Origin: an uncultured Lachnospiraceae bacterium
GTDB taxonomy: Bacteria; Bacillota; Clostridia; Lachnospirales; Lachnospiraceae
Reading direction: 5' to 3'
DNA: 56,529 bases
Assembly (NCBI GenBank): GCA_910586025.1
Contig: CAJUIO010000012.1
Span: forward strand, 1 to 56,529
Shown here: in pieces, positions 1 through 8,666 of the stretch
Numbering within the stretch: position 1 is the stretch's first letter
Layout: each line of letters opens with the position of its first letter
Notes under the pieces: generated by a model
Seen by the model: only the letters and a program-made list of their open reading frames with translations
What the model was told of the DNA's origin: nothing
The model's database searches: none
Program-made: the position numbers and the translations under genes

Positions 1-50
1 TACCCGTGACTGGACTTTCACCAGTAAGGTTAGTGCCATGCTCGGCACAC
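1..50 (-). mobile_element. Group II intron, 5' end (probable class C), cut by window edge
   Basis: Read on the minus strand from position 50, the sequence starts GTGTGCCGAGCATGGCAC and continues with GGTGAAAGTCCAGTCACGGG. This is the shape of the 5' end of bacterial group IIC introns: a GUGYG start, a GCAUGG-type hairpin, then GGUGARAGUCC. It begins immediately after a stem-loop plus T-run (TCTTTTTGTT) that ends the lacI transcript, and such terminators are the known insertion preference of class C introns. Only 50 bases are visible, so domain V and the reverse transcriptase cannot be checked. The alternative is an unrelated structured RNA, but the boundary, start motif and target context agree. 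Confidence 0.72.
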
Positions 51-80
51 AACAAAAAGAGCCGGTCTCACCGCCGGCCC
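51..80 (-). terminator. Rho-independent terminator after the lacI-type gene
   Basis: Minus-strand stem GCCGG/CCGGC with an 8-nt loop (arms 74-78 and 61-65) is followed by CTCTTTTTGTT. It lies about 27 bp past the regulator stop. The T-run abuts the intron start at 50, so it also serves as the 5' exon of the intron. Confidence 0.7.
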
Positions 81-105
81 TCATCCCTGCTGCATACGCA
101 CACTT

Positions 106-1107
106 CTATAAGGTCTGTCCCTCCACGATATTGTGCGGGATCACGATCCGCCTTTCCGATGCCTCTCCACGGATCATCCTGATGACCAGATCTCCTGCCT
201 CAAATCCCATTTTCTCCACATGATTGTCAAGGGACGTAAGGCGCGGACTCCAGCTTTGATATTCCTCAATCCCGTCAAAGGCCATGATCCCGTAATCCTC
301 CGGAGCATAATAGCCATGCTGCCGCACAGCCCCCACGATATCCATTGCAAACATGGCACCCGAACACAAAAGCGCAAGCTTATTCTCCCGGCCCGCTTCC
401 CTGACCAGCGCAAGAGTCTGCTGCAGATAACCCGGCCTGCCGTCCTTATCGTAAATCACATGATAACTGCAGCCGCTGTTCTCCATCACGGAAATAAAGC
501 CTTTAAGACGTCTGTGATGTCCCAGATTGAGAACACCGTCCGCATCATACAGAGGCGGAACCACAAAAGCCGAATTGCGGTAGCCCTTTTCCAGAATATA
601 TCTGGCCGCATCCGCTCCCGCAGCCTCTTCATCCACTCCCACCGCCGCACAGCCCGCAAACTCATCGATTCCGAGAATACAATAGGGCACCTTCACTTTC
701 TTCATCATCTCATAGAAAGCCTCTCCCTTATTGATGGGATTCAGAATCAGACCGTCAACTCGATGTCCCGTGAGCATTCGGATCAGCTTCCTCTCCGCCT
801 CCTTGTTATCCTCATGGATCGTGATATTCAGAATATAGTCGTCCTCCAGCACCCGGCGGCCTATGGCATCCACAATCTTTGGAAAATAGAGATTCCTCAG
901 ATCCACCACGACAACGCCGATCATCATACTTTTTCCAAGAACTAGGCTTCTTGCCGCCAGATCCGGCTCATATCCGAGCCTGCCTGCCGTTTCCAGAATC
1001 CTCTGCTTTGTCTGGGCGCTGATTCTTCCGGTTCCGTGGAGAGCCCTGATCACGGTGGTCCTGGAAACCCCGCATATTTCCGCAAGATCCTTCGTCGTCA
1101 CACTCAT
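106..1107 (-). CDS. LacI/GalR-family transcriptional regulator
   Basis: 333-residue one-component DNA-binding repressor of the LacI family, of usual length. The N-terminal helix-turn-helix (about residues 3-25, VTTKDLAEICGVSRTTVIRA) is followed by the hinge helix region (SAQTKQRILETAGRLGYEPD) and a periplasmic-binding-protein-like effector domain starting at MMIGVVVVDLRNLYFPKIV. The gene begins 12 bp after the stop of the small coiled-coil gene upstream, so it is probably co-transcribed with that pair. It also follows the rha genes on the same strand, so a role in sugar control is possible, but the effector is not evident. Only the family assignment is secure. Confidence 0.93.
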   Translation of the reverse strand: MSVTTKDLAEICGVSRTTVIRALHGTGRISAQTKQRILETAGRLGYEPDLAARSLVLGKSMMIGVVVVDLRNLYFPKIVDAIGRRVLEDDYILNITIHEDNKEAERKLIRMLTGHRVDGLILNPINKGEAFYEMMKKVKVPYCILGIDEFAGCAAVGVDEEAAGADAARYILEKGYRNSAFVVPPLYDADGVLNLGHHRRLKGFISVMENSGCSYHVIYDKDGRPGYLQQTLALVREAGRENKLALLCSGAMFAMDIVGAVRQHGYYAPEDYGIMAFDGIEEYQSWSPRLTSLDNHVEKMGFEAGDLVIRMIRGEASERRIVIPHNIVEGQTL

Positions 1108-1119
1108 CCGTCAAGCACC

Positions 1120-1485
1120 TTACTCTGCCAGGTCTTCCCCTGCAGACTCCTCCTCTATATTGCCGGCTGCCATCCGGGCTCTCATCATTTCCCGGGCCTG
1201 TCTGATCATCTCCTCAAGCTCCTCCTGGCCCTTGTCGAATCTCCTGATGAAGCGCTCCCACTCCTTCAGGGTAAAGGATGACGCGCCGATCTGAAAGCTC
1301 TGCTGCGTCTCACCCTTTCTGATTTTATCGTAGAGCTCCTCCATCTTTTCCCGGATCTGCCGCGAGGCATCCTCCTGTCCGGAGGATTTCAGAATCTCGC
1401 CAAAGGAACCGCCTTTTGTCTTTTCTGTTTCCTGTTTTCTGCCGGGCTTATAGACAGCTCCCGCAGCCGTGCCTGAAATCTGCAT
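1120..1485 (-). CDS. Small charged coiled-coil protein, unknown
   Basis: 121 residues if translation starts at the ATG at 1485, which has AAGGAG 7 nt upstream. An earlier in-frame start at 1515 overlaps the upstream gene and lacks a good site. The N-terminus (MQISGTAAGAVYKPGRK) is low in hydrophobic residues. From about residue 35 the protein is almost entirely charged and helical (REKMEELYDKIRKGE, and further on EELEEMIRQAREMMRARM), with no signal peptide or membrane segment. The gene lies 23 bp after the DUF6033-like gene and 12 bp before the LacI-type gene. I do not recognise the family. Its composition suggests a cytoplasmic partner of the neighbouring protein. Confidence 0.7.
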   Translation of the reverse strand: MQISGTAAGAVYKPGRKQETEKTKGGSFGEILKSSGQEDASRQIREKMEELYDKIRKGETQQSFQIGASSFTLKEWERFIRRFDKGQEELEEMIRQAREMMRARMAAGNIEEESAGEDLAE

Positions 1486-1508
1486 CTTACTTCTCCTTAC
1501 CCCTGTTT

Positions 1509-2234
1509 CTACCATCTGGAATCAAAATGCTGTCCGACCATTCTCTCATCTTCCGTCTGGACATAATCGCTCATAGAGCTGTAAACCACATCATTAATTT
1601 TCTGTATAAGCTCCTCTATGGAGGAAGCGGTCACCGTGACAAGATCCTCATCCTTCCCGGCCCTCATTTCTTCCCACTTCTCTTCCTGAGCCTTCTTCGC
1701 CGCCTTTTTCTCTTCCTTCCTGGCGTTTGCCTTCTTCTCCTTCGCCTTATTTGCGATCCGCTTCTTCTGGGCAGCCAGTGATTTGTCAACCACCGCAAAG
1801 AAGGAGGCGATTCCCTTCTTATTGATCTCCATACCGAATCCCTTTACCAGAGATGCATTACTTCCAAGGCTCTGCTTAAGCTGCGGAAGCTTCGTCCCCG
1901 CATTCCGGATAATTCCCTCGTACTGCTTCCGGAAGCTTTCGTCCTGGGCCATCCTCTCCAGCTTTTCCTCATCAATCAGAACCACCAGTCTGTTGGGATT
2001 GGCATAGCTTGCCGCCGAGGCTCTTGCCATGTCCTTCATATCCTTGCTGACCAGAATAAAATCCATGTTGGAAAACTTTTTCTTCAGCTCCTTGTAATAC
2101 TCCTCCGCCTTCTCGCTGAGCTCCGGTCTTCCTATTGTCCTGCCGTAGTTCCCCGGCTTTTTCGCACTGGCCGATGAAGCCTCGTACGCCTGGCCTGCCT
2201 GCGCCGCAATTTCTGTTTTTGCAAATGTGCTCAT
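1509..2234 (-). CDS. DUF6033-like protein, unknown function
   Basis: 241 residues, with AAGGAGGAGAAGA directly before the ATG. The N-terminal part (MSTFAKTEIAAQAGQAYEAS) is small-residue rich. It is followed by a conserved-looking block (RPELSEKAEEYYKELKKKF, then MDFILVSKDMKDMAR, then NPNRLVVLIDEEKLERMA). A long lysine/glutamate/alanine coiled coil spans about residues 140-190. The protein ends with a short domain containing TVTASSIEELIQKINDVVY. There is no signal peptide or membrane helix. I recognise the overall pattern as the uncharacterised DUF6033 type found in Lachnospiraceae, but this is from memory. It is transcribed towards the small coiled-coil gene and the LacI gene. No function is inferred. 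Confidence 0.75.
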   Translation of the reverse strand: MSTFAKTEIAAQAGQAYEASSASAKKPGNYGRTIGRPELSEKAEEYYKELKKKFSNMDFILVSKDMKDMARASAASYANPNRLVVLIDEEKLERMAQDESFRKQYEGIIRNAGTKLPQLKQSLGSNASLVKGFGMEINKKGIASFFAVVDKSLAAQKKRIANKAKEKKANARKEEKKAAKKAQEEKWEEMRAGKDEDLVTVTASSIEELIQKINDVVYSSMSDYVQTEDERMVGQHFDSRW

Positions 2235-2369
2235 TCTTCTCCTCCTTGACCTTTACTGTTCGAAATCCATTTCTCTACATATCTTATATCGGTATGAACG
2301 GCGCTTTTCATAAGCGGCAATATTCTTTATCACCTCACAGCGGCAAGGTCTTTCCTGTGAAATTAATGA

Positions 2370-2406
2370 TGCCTGTCGGACGCTGGTCCGACAGGCACCT
2401 TTTTAC
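2370..2406. terminator. Strong hairpin at the end of rhaD
   Basis: Perfect 12-bp stem TGCCTGTCGGAC / GTCCGACAGGCA (2370-2381 and 2386-2397) with a 4-nt loop. The clear T-run (CCTTTTTACTTTT) is on the plus side, while on the minus side, where rhaD ends at 2403, the tail is only mildly T-rich. It overlaps the rhaD stop region and probably ends the rha transcript and blocks antisense reading. Confidence 0.65.
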
Positions 2407-3227
2407 TTTTCATACAGAAATTTTTCCGGTAAAGTCACATGGAAGTCCTTTGCAAGGTTTCTGAAATCATCCGGCTTAATGGTCTGGAGCTTATCCGGGC
2501 GCATGGAAAGCATTTTTACCAGAATCTCCGCCGCCTTTTCCACGGTGTGCATGAGCCCGAAGGTCAGATCAAAATCCTCTCCTGCCGCAAACATTCCGTG
2601 ATGAGCCCAAACGGCGACATCATAGTCACTCATCAGCCTGCTGGTCTCCACCGCAATCTCTCTGCCGCCGGGAACCATCCAGGAAACCACGCCGATCCCG
2701 TCAGGGAACACGACAGGACATTCCGTTGCCATCTCCCAGAGCTCCCTGGTAAAAACCTCATCCTTTAAGGGAAGCACAAATGTGAGTGCAATCACATTCG
2801 TGGTATGGGCGTGATAGATGACACGGTATCTTCCGCCCGTCACCTCCTTCTTCACCTCATGGTTCATCAGATGGGAGGGAAGCTCAGAGGTTGGCTTTCC
2901 CCCGTTCACAAGCCCCCAGACAATACGGTAATTCTCTCCTCTTTCATCCAACTCTATCATACAGATGGAATCCTCCGGTTTGATTGACACATTCCGGAAA
3001 TATTTTCCGCTCCCTGTCACCAGGAAAAATTCTCCCGCAAGCTTTGGCACGCCGGTACCGATCGGCTGCCATTCCTTTTCCTCAAAATTCTCCCTCACAG
3101 CCTCCACTTCCCCGGGCTTTACCCGATAGGACAGGTTTCCGCCGTTTCTCTCATGCCATCCCTGCTGCCAGCCGTCATCAGCCATCCGGATAAAGCCCTG
3201 CACAAACTCAGCATCCAAAAATCTCAT
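2403..3227 (-). CDS. rhaD: L-rhamnulose-1-phosphate aldolase
   Basis: 274 residues, the usual length for the class II aldolase that splits L-rhamnulose 1-phosphate into dihydroxyacetone phosphate and L-lactaldehyde. Visible motifs are the substrate loop ERNGGNLSYR (about residues 26-35), the zinc ligands in YHAHTTN (about 138-144) and the later AHHGMF histidine (about 209-214), with SELPSHLMNHE before them. The ATG has GGAGGAGAGAAGA upstream. It lies 62 bp downstream of rhaA and ends at a strong hairpin, which makes it the last gene of rhaB-rhaA-rhaD. Cytoplasmic enzyme. Confidence 0.96.
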   Translation of the reverse strand: MRFLDAEFVQGFIRMADDGWQQGWHERNGGNLSYRVKPGEVEAVRENFEEKEWQPIGTGVPKLAGEFFLVTGSGKYFRNVSIKPEDSICMIELDERGENYRIVWGLVNGGKPTSELPSHLMNHEVKKEVTGGRYRVIYHAHTTNVIALTFVLPLKDEVFTRELWEMATECPVVFPDGIGVVSWMVPGGREIAVETSRLMSDYDVAVWAHHGMFAAGEDFDLTFGLMHTVEKAAEILVKMLSMRPDKLQTIKPDDFRNLAKDFHVTLPEKFLYEK

Positions 3228-3289
3228 TCTTCTCTCCTCCTGCCTGCACTGTCCGGCCCGCTCTTTACAGGGTCCGGCATCCGCATCCT

Positions 3290-4546
3290 TTATCTCTTTG
3301 ACAATACCTCTTCCTCATATTTTCTTACCGCATCAAACCAGCTCTTATCCGCAGTAACGCCGCACTGCCTGCAGTATTCCTCCCAGATGTCTCCGAAAGG
3401 AAAGGTCTTGATATCCTCCTGCCACACCATCAGCTCCGTGAGGCGGTTCTGCTCCTGCAGCTTCTTTAATTCCCCGTTGGGTATGCACAGTGCATTAAGA
3501 AGCGCCTTCTGCCAGCTGCGAAAGCCCACGGTCCATGCCGAAATCCGATTGATTCCCGCATCGAAATAATCCAGCGCCATATACACACGATCCAGAGCGT
3601 CGTTTCGCACTATCTCCTTTGCCATCTCCCTTGTCTCGTCGTCAAAGAGCACCACGTGGTCGCTGTCCCAGCGCACGGGTCTTGTGATGTGAAGGGCGAT
3701 CTCCGGGAAGAAGCACAGGAGTGCCGGAATCTTGTCGGATACCACCTCCGTCGGATGATAATGCCCGTTATCCATAAGCGGCAGACATCCCTTGTTGGCA
3801 GCCGCAAAGCTCAGGGTAAACTCCGCGCTTCCCACCGTGTAGGACTCCACCCCGATCCCGAAAACCTTGGATTCCACACAGGGCTTTACCAGGCTTTTGT
3901 CAAAGGGCTCCGACAGGATCTGCTCAATAGAATCCTTATAGCGCATGCGGGGACCCATCCTGTCTGCAGGAATGTCCTTATAGCCGTCTCCCGTCCAGAT
4001 ATTCATGACGCAGGGCACCCCTGTTTCTTTCGCAAAATATTCCGATATGCGGATACATGCCTTTCCGTGCTCGATCCAGAATTTTCTTGTCTCCTCGTCC
4101 GGGCTTGAGAGAGTGAGCCCGTCCTTCACCCTGTCATGGGAAAAGAAGGTGGGATTAAAATCGATCCCCATGCCTCTCTCCTTTGCAAACTCCACCCACT
4201 TTGCGAAATGCCCGGGTACAAGCTCATTGCGGTCCGCATGCTCTCCCTCCTCAAAAATGGCATAGCTTGCGTGCAGGTTCAGCTTCTTTTTTCCAGGCAT
4301 CAGTCTAAGGGCCTGGTCCATGTCCTGCATCAGCTCCTCCGGTGTCTTCGCCCTTCCCGGATAATCGCCGGTTGTCTGGATTCCTCCGGTGAGGGGACCG
4401 TCGTGGTCAAATCCGGTCACGTCATCTCCCTGCCAGCAGTGGAGTGATACCGGGATCTCCTTAAGCCTTGCGATGGCCGCATCCGTATCCACTCCGATGG
4501 CCGCATATCTTTCCCTTGCACATTCATAGCGTTCCTTTTGATTCAT
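3290..4546 (-). CDS. rhaA: L-rhamnose isomerase
   Basis: 418 residues, typical for RhaA, which converts L-rhamnose to L-rhamnulose using divalent metal. The N-terminal block SLHCWQGDDVTGFD is a signature of the family. The TIM-barrel metal site residues are visible in the NFHASY-like region (KLNLHASYAIFE), GIDFNPTFFSHD, MDNGHYHPTEVV and WDSDHVVLFDDE. GAGGAAGAG precedes the ATG. It lies between rhaB (83 bp upstream) and rhaD. No mutarotase (rhaM) or rhamnose transporter is seen in this cluster. Confidence 0.97.
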   Translation of the reverse strand: MNQKERYECARERYAAIGVDTDAAIARLKEIPVSLHCWQGDDVTGFDHDGPLTGGIQTTGDYPGRAKTPEELMQDMDQALRLMPGKKKLNLHASYAIFEEGEHADRNELVPGHFAKWVEFAKERGMGIDFNPTFFSHDRVKDGLTLSSPDEETRKFWIEHGKACIRISEYFAKETGVPCVMNIWTGDGYKDIPADRMGPRMRYKDSIEQILSEPFDKSLVKPCVESKVFGIGVESYTVGSAEFTLSFAAANKGCLPLMDNGHYHPTEVVSDKIPALLCFFPEIALHITRPVRWDSDHVVLFDDETREMAKEIVRNDALDRVYMALDYFDAGINRISAWTVGFRSWQKALLNALCIPNGELKKLQEQNRLTELMVWQEDIKTFPFGDIWEEYCRQCGVTADKSWFDAVRKYEEEVLSKR

Positions 4547-4629
4547 CTCTTCCTCTTTTCTGCACAGCGTCTCATCATTTTCCCGGGGCCTGCTAAAAGC
4601 TGTGCGAACACAGACCTTCGGTTCATATG

Positions 4630-6030
4630 TCAGGGCTCGTATTTTTTTACCCCGAAGGATTCAAAAATGCAGCTCCTCGCCTCGTAAAGATCGGTAAATT
4701 CCCCCGCCTCTATCATCTGGGCCGTCAGATTGCCAATGGCAGTGGCCTCAGTCGGTCCCGTATACACCGGCACCCCGGCACTTCTGGCGGTGAGACGGTT
4801 CAGGTAATCCGCATTTGATCCGCCTCCCACAATGTGGATGCTTTCATATCGCTTTCCCGTTATCTCTTCCAGCTCTCTTCTGGTATCCGCATAGCACTTT
4901 GCAAGGCTGTTGTAGATCACTGCAGCCGTCTCTCCAATTCCCTCCGGCACTCTCTGCCCCGTCTCCCGGCATGCCGCCTTTATCTCCTCCGTCATATTCT
5001 CCGGTGCGAGAAAACGGTCATCATTGCAATCGACAAGGGAGGAAATCCCGCACTCCGATGCCATCTGGCAGATCTCTCCAAAGCCAAGCCGCCCTCCTGT
5101 TTCCTTCTTCACGGACTGTATCATCCATAGTCCCATGATATTTTTCAGATAACGGAACCGATCATTGTAGCCGCCCTCGTTGGTCAGGTTATGAAGCATG
5201 CTCTCCCTGCCACAGTCCGCCTCCTCAAGCTCCGTACCCATAAGCGACCAGGTTCCGGAGCTGATATAGAGCACGCTGCCCGTGTTGGCGGGAACCGCCA
5301 TCACCGCAGAGCCCGTGTCATGAGTGGCCGGAAGCACCACCCTGCAGGAATACCCCACCTGTCCGGCGATCTCCTCCCGAAGGGCTCCCAGCTCTGTTCC
5401 CGGCTTCACAATCTTCTGGAAAACAGATCTGGGAAACTGCAGTCTTGCGATCAGCTCCTCATCCCAGTCCCTTGTTACCGGATTCACAAGCTGAGTCGTG
5501 GTGGCATTAGTGTACTCCGTCGCCGCCTTCCCCGTAAGGAGGAAATGAAAGTAGTCCGGAATCATCAAAAGCCTTGCCGCCCGCGCAAGCTCCCGGGGCT
5601 TCTTCTCCTTCAGGGCCGTCAGCTGGTAAATGGTGTTGTAGATCTGCTTCTGAATTCCCGTCCTTGCGTACAGCTCCTCCTTTGATATGATCTCATACAC
5701 CTTCTCGTCCATGCCCCTGGTGCGCTCATCCCGGTAGGCCACGGCCTCCCCGATCCTCCGGTCCTGCCCGTCAAGAAGCACAAAGTCAACTCCCCAGGTG
5801 TCGATTCCCATACTCACGGGTATTCTGGAAAGCTCTGCACACCTTTTCATTCCCGTTATGATTTCCGAAAAGAGTCTGTCCACATCCCAGACCTTCTCAT
5901 TTCCGCACCGTATCATCTCATTGGGAAAGCGGTAAATCTCCTCCAGGATGATTTTTCCCCCTTGCCTGTGCGCCAGCATATGCCGACCGCCGGACGCCCC
6001 GATGTCAACCGCCAGATAATATTTCTCCAT
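4630..6030 (-). CDS. rhaB: Rhamnulokinase
   Basis: 466 residues from the ATG at 6030 (MEKYYLAVDIGASGGRH). A longer frame from a GTG at 6063 adds 11 residues but starts without a site. FGGY-family sugar kinase that phosphorylates L-rhamnulose. Motifs: the N-terminal phosphate loop DIGASGGRHM, the catalytic-region DTWGVDFVLLD, YRDERTRGM, and the C-terminal ATP site IVGGGSNADYLNRLTA and GPTEATAIGN. It is the first gene of the rhaBAD-type operon. The 5' region has a CCGGGG/CCCCGG hairpin at 6079-6097. The upstream ribosome site is mediocre (GGAAGG 12 nt away, GGGG 4 nt away), so the start is less certain than the family. Confidence 0.95.
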   Translation of the reverse strand: MEKYYLAVDIGASGGRHMLAHRQGGKIILEEIYRFPNEMIRCGNEKVWDVDRLFSEIITGMKRCAELSRIPVSMGIDTWGVDFVLLDGQDRRIGEAVAYRDERTRGMDEKVYEIISKEELYARTGIQKQIYNTIYQLTALKEKKPRELARAARLLMIPDYFHFLLTGKAATEYTNATTTQLVNPVTRDWDEELIARLQFPRSVFQKIVKPGTELGALREEIAGQVGYSCRVVLPATHDTGSAVMAVPANTGSVLYISSGTWSLMGTELEEADCGRESMLHNLTNEGGYNDRFRYLKNIMGLWMIQSVKKETGGRLGFGEICQMASECGISSLVDCNDDRFLAPENMTEEIKAACRETGQRVPEGIGETAAVIYNSLAKCYADTRRELEEITGKRYESIHIVGGGSNADYLNRLTARSAGVPVYTGPTEATAIGNLTAQMIEAGEFTDLYEARSCIFESFGVKKYEP

Positions 6031-6078
6031 ACTGCCCCACACCCTTCCTCTGTTTCTGTCCACTCCATGCCATGGAGT

Positions 6079-6097
6079 CCGGGGTCAAAAACCCCGG
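6079..6097 (-). other. Small hairpin in the rhaB leader
   Basis: CCGGGG and CCCCGG arms with a 7-nt loop lie about 50 bp before the rhaB ATG, next to a CCATGCCATGG near-palindrome. It may be a leader stem or operator half-sites. There is no T-run on the minus strand, so it is not a terminator. Confidence 0.3.
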
Positions 6098-6131
6098 CAT
6101 CATAAGATTATTCTAACCTGTGGACAGACAG

Positions 6132-6171
6132 AAAAAAAGGACACCTTTTGCCCAAAAAAGTGTCCTTTTTT
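6132..6171 (-). terminator. Terminator of the large membrane-protein gene
   Basis: Arms AAAAAAGGACAC (about 6132-6144) and GTGTCCTTTTTT (6160-6171) form a GC-capped stem with A/T-runs on both sides. It lies 10 bp past the stop of the gene at 6182 and should work in either direction. Confidence 0.85.
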
Positions 6172-6181
6172 GCGGAGACTA

Positions 6182-8485
6182 TCATTCTCCTTTTCTCGCC
6201 AGATGAAAGACCAGCCATATCCAGAACATTGCGGAAACAATCTCCGCCGCCCGCCAATACCAGGGCTCTGCGAAGGCCGCATACACAGTACCGCTAAAGG
6301 CCGGCGGAACCGCGACTCTGAGCCGGTTGTTCTCTCCGCACGACACAGGAAGCCCTCTGCCTGTGCTTTCCGCATAATATCCCTTATACTTGAGCAGGGG
6401 AAGATCCACGTACTCCTCTCTTTCGGAGCTGTTCTCCACAGACACGGCAAGAGATGTCCCCTCCCTTGCCGTCAGGGCGGCGCTCACCCGGTCGGGATCG
6501 GATACCCTGATATCCGCCGTCATGGAAAGATAATCCGTTTCCTCCGGCAGATAGGCGCCGTCATAGACCGCCTTCACCGTCAGATCCCGGAAGCTGTCCT
6601 CAAATTCAAAGGGAATCATCAGATTGTTATACTGGAACAGATAATCCGATCCCTGCCAGCAGAATAACGCACAGACCACCGCCCCGGCGGCCAGGGCCCG
6701 CCTTCTCCCGAAATATCCCGCCGCTCTTCCAAGCACAAAAATATACAGCAGCACAATAAAAACCGTGGCCGCACCCAGGAAACGCCAGGCAAATTCAAAC
6801 TTAGACAGAACCTCATAAACCGCGGGGACATATTCATCCAGCCACATATAAGGAAACAGGTTGGTTGACATCCACAGGGAGAGAAAGGCCAGCGCAAGAA
6901 GCCTCTTTAACAAAGACCTGTCCTTCCTCTCCATACCGCCGCCTCGGACGAGCAGGCACAAGGCGGCCAGTAGAACCAGGCCTGATGCCGGCCCAACCGA
7001 CATGGGCATGTCCTGATACATTCCCTTCAGGTCAGCCTTCACATCCGCCACCGCATTGTAGGCAGTGGAAAACAGCTGGGAGACAAAGGCGGAATTATAA
7101 TAGAGCGGCTTGTTTCCATGATAGGTGGTCAGCGTCATGCTCTGATACATGTCCAGAAAGGGAACCAGAAAAAAGAGATTGGAAACAAGACACCCGGCGG
7201 CTGCCCGGAACAGAGCCGAAAGCCTCCTCCTTTGAAATGTCTCCCGGAAAAAAAGAATCAGAAGCAGGGCCGCAAACAGGATCGTCATGAGCGTTCCCAG
7301 CACATGCGAGCCTATGATTCCGGCAGAGCCGGCCACCAGATACACCCATCCTCTGCGGTACTCCTTTTCCTCTCCGTAATATATTGCCCAGAGTCCCAGA
7401 ATCAGCAGTGGCCAGAACGCCATCACCGTATAAGCGCCAAGGGCCGCTCTGGTAAAGAGCGCCACCAGACGGTGCAGGGACATGGCATAGACCGCCGTTC
7501 CGAGCAATCCTATATATTTATCCCTTGAAATAGTCCGGAAGCAGAGATAAGCGTTGCCCAGAGTGATAAGATTGATAAAGAGAACGTAGGCCCTGTATGC
7601 CGTCCCCAGTGGAAATCCCATACAGTAAAGGAATGCCGGAAGGTAAAGCAGCACATCTCCATAGAAAACCCCGGTGGCATAGCCGTAGCCGTTGAACCAC
7701 TCCGGCTGTATCTTCACCGGAAAGCTCCCGTCCCGAAGTCCCTCCGCTATTGTGTAAATCCGGTAATAATGAAACCTCATGTCATAGCCCTTGGGCACAT
7801 AGTTCATTGTCATGGGAAGCTGCGTCAGGAACAGCAGAACCACAAAGCCAAGAGCCACCAGATAGTTTTTCCGTATCCATAAAGCAGCGGCCTGCCTGCG
7901 AAACAGATATAGATACAGCGCCAGATCCGCCAGTCCAAAAAGCATCAGAAGCACCGCCCCGTCCCGCAGTGCGGAACGCCCCTTCAAATAGGTAACTGTA
8001 ATGCTCTGAATCTGAACCTGGGCGGAGCATTTATCATCCATAATATTTTTTATCTTCACATCCGTATTGTCTTTAGCGACATAGACAAAATACTCCGCAT
8101 TCACCGATCTGTCAGTGAGCATCACTGATTCCGAACGGATCCATGGATATTCATCCTCACACACTGCCTGGGAATGACAGCCCTCCGAGCTGTGGGAGCG
8201 GGTGTCTGTCACATAATCCACCGAAACCGCATACACGCCCCTTCTCATGGACAGAGCAGGCGTGATGATCCTTCTGTTTTTTCCCTGATCCTCCCTGCCA
8301 ATTTCCGCCCTCTGGCTGCATTCCACCATCCCGTTCCCATTTTCCCGGGCCATAGTCAGCGCCTGTGCCGGATACTCCACCTGATCGTTTTCCCCTCTCC
8401 GCAGCCTGCATGCACACGTCAAAATAAGCGCAAGCACCTCCGCAATCAGAATACCTGCAAATATTGTTCCCCTTTTACCCTTCAT
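6182..8485 (-). CDS. Large multi-pass membrane protein, PTPS-related / GT-C-like
   Basis: 767 residues from the ATG at 8485, with AGGAAGG 7 nt upstream. An earlier in-frame start at 8527 has no site. There is an N-terminal membrane anchor (GTIFAGILIAEVLALILTCA), an extracytoplasmic beta-rich region to about residue 155, then about a dozen hydrophobic segments. After about 600 comes a second beta-rich domain, with a final membrane helix (IVSAMFWIWLVFHLA). The segment YDMRFHYYRIYTIAEGLRDG, followed by PVKIQPEWFNGYGYATGVFYGD, resembles the uncharacterised membrane family called 6-pyruvoyl-tetrahydropterin-synthase-related (PF10131), which looks like GT-C glycosyltransferases. Substrate is unknown. 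It stands alone between the rha operon and the AraC gene, with its own terminator. Confidence 0.82.
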   Translation of the reverse strand: MKGKRGTIFAGILIAEVLALILTCACRLRRGENDQVEYPAQALTMARENGNGMVECSQRAEIGREDQGKNRRIITPALSMRRGVYAVSVDYVTDTRSHSSEGCHSQAVCEDEYPWIRSESVMLTDRSVNAEYFVYVAKDNTDVKIKNIMDDKCSAQVQIQSITVTYLKGRSALRDGAVLLMLFGLADLALYLYLFRRQAAALWIRKNYLVALGFVVLLFLTQLPMTMNYVPKGYDMRFHYYRIYTIAEGLRDGSFPVKIQPEWFNGYGYATGVFYGDVLLYLPAFLYCMGFPLGTAYRAYVLFINLITLGNAYLCFRTISRDKYIGLLGTAVYAMSLHRLVALFTRAALGAYTVMAFWPLLILGLWAIYYGEEKEYRRGWVYLVAGSAGIIGSHVLGTLMTILFAALLLILFFRETFQRRRLSALFRAAAGCLVSNLFFLVPFLDMYQSMTLTTYHGNKPLYYNSAFVSQLFSTAYNAVADVKADLKGMYQDMPMSVGPASGLVLLAALCLLVRGGGMERKDRSLLKRLLALAFLSLWMSTNLFPYMWLDEYVPAVYEVLSKFEFAWRFLGAATVFIVLLYIFVLGRAAGYFGRRRALAAGAVVCALFCWQGSDYLFQYNNLMIPFEFEDSFRDLTVKAVYDGAYLPEETDYLSMTADIRVSDPDRVSAALTAREGTSLAVSVENSSEREEYVDLPLLKYKGYYAESTGRGLPVSCGENNRLRVAVPPAFSGTVYAAFAEPWYWRAAEIVSAMFWIWLVFHLARKGE

Positions 8486-8603
8486 TCTTATACCTTCCTT
8501 TACATTCTGTCCTTTCGATTGTATCACGTTTAGGGGCCGGAAAATCTTAATTAATCCTGTAATTTTGGGATAAAAACCTTAATTTTTCCTATAATTACCA
8601 TAA

Positions 8604-8652
8604 AATACAAAAAAACTCATCACCAGATGCCGTACAGCTACTGGTAATGAGT
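8604..8652 (-). terminator. Terminator after the AraC-type gene
   Basis: Minus-strand arms ACTCATTACCAG and CTGGTGATGAGT (8641-8652 and 8615-8626) with one mismatched pair are followed by TTTTTTTGTATTTT. It is 15 bp past the AraC stop and ends the ABC-araC transcript. Confidence 0.85.
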
Positions 8653-8666
8653 CTGTTAATATTCCT

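Noticed and set aside
2286..2309. Sigma-D (flagellar) promoter-like CCGATAT with an upstream GAAA before the DUF6033-like gene
   Set aside because: The gap is 13 bp where about 15-16 would be expected, and the -35 element is GAAA, not TAAA. There are no flagellar genes in the window.
6079..6097. Terminator before rhaB
   Set aside because: The hairpin has no following T-run on either strand and lies in the leader of the operon's first gene.
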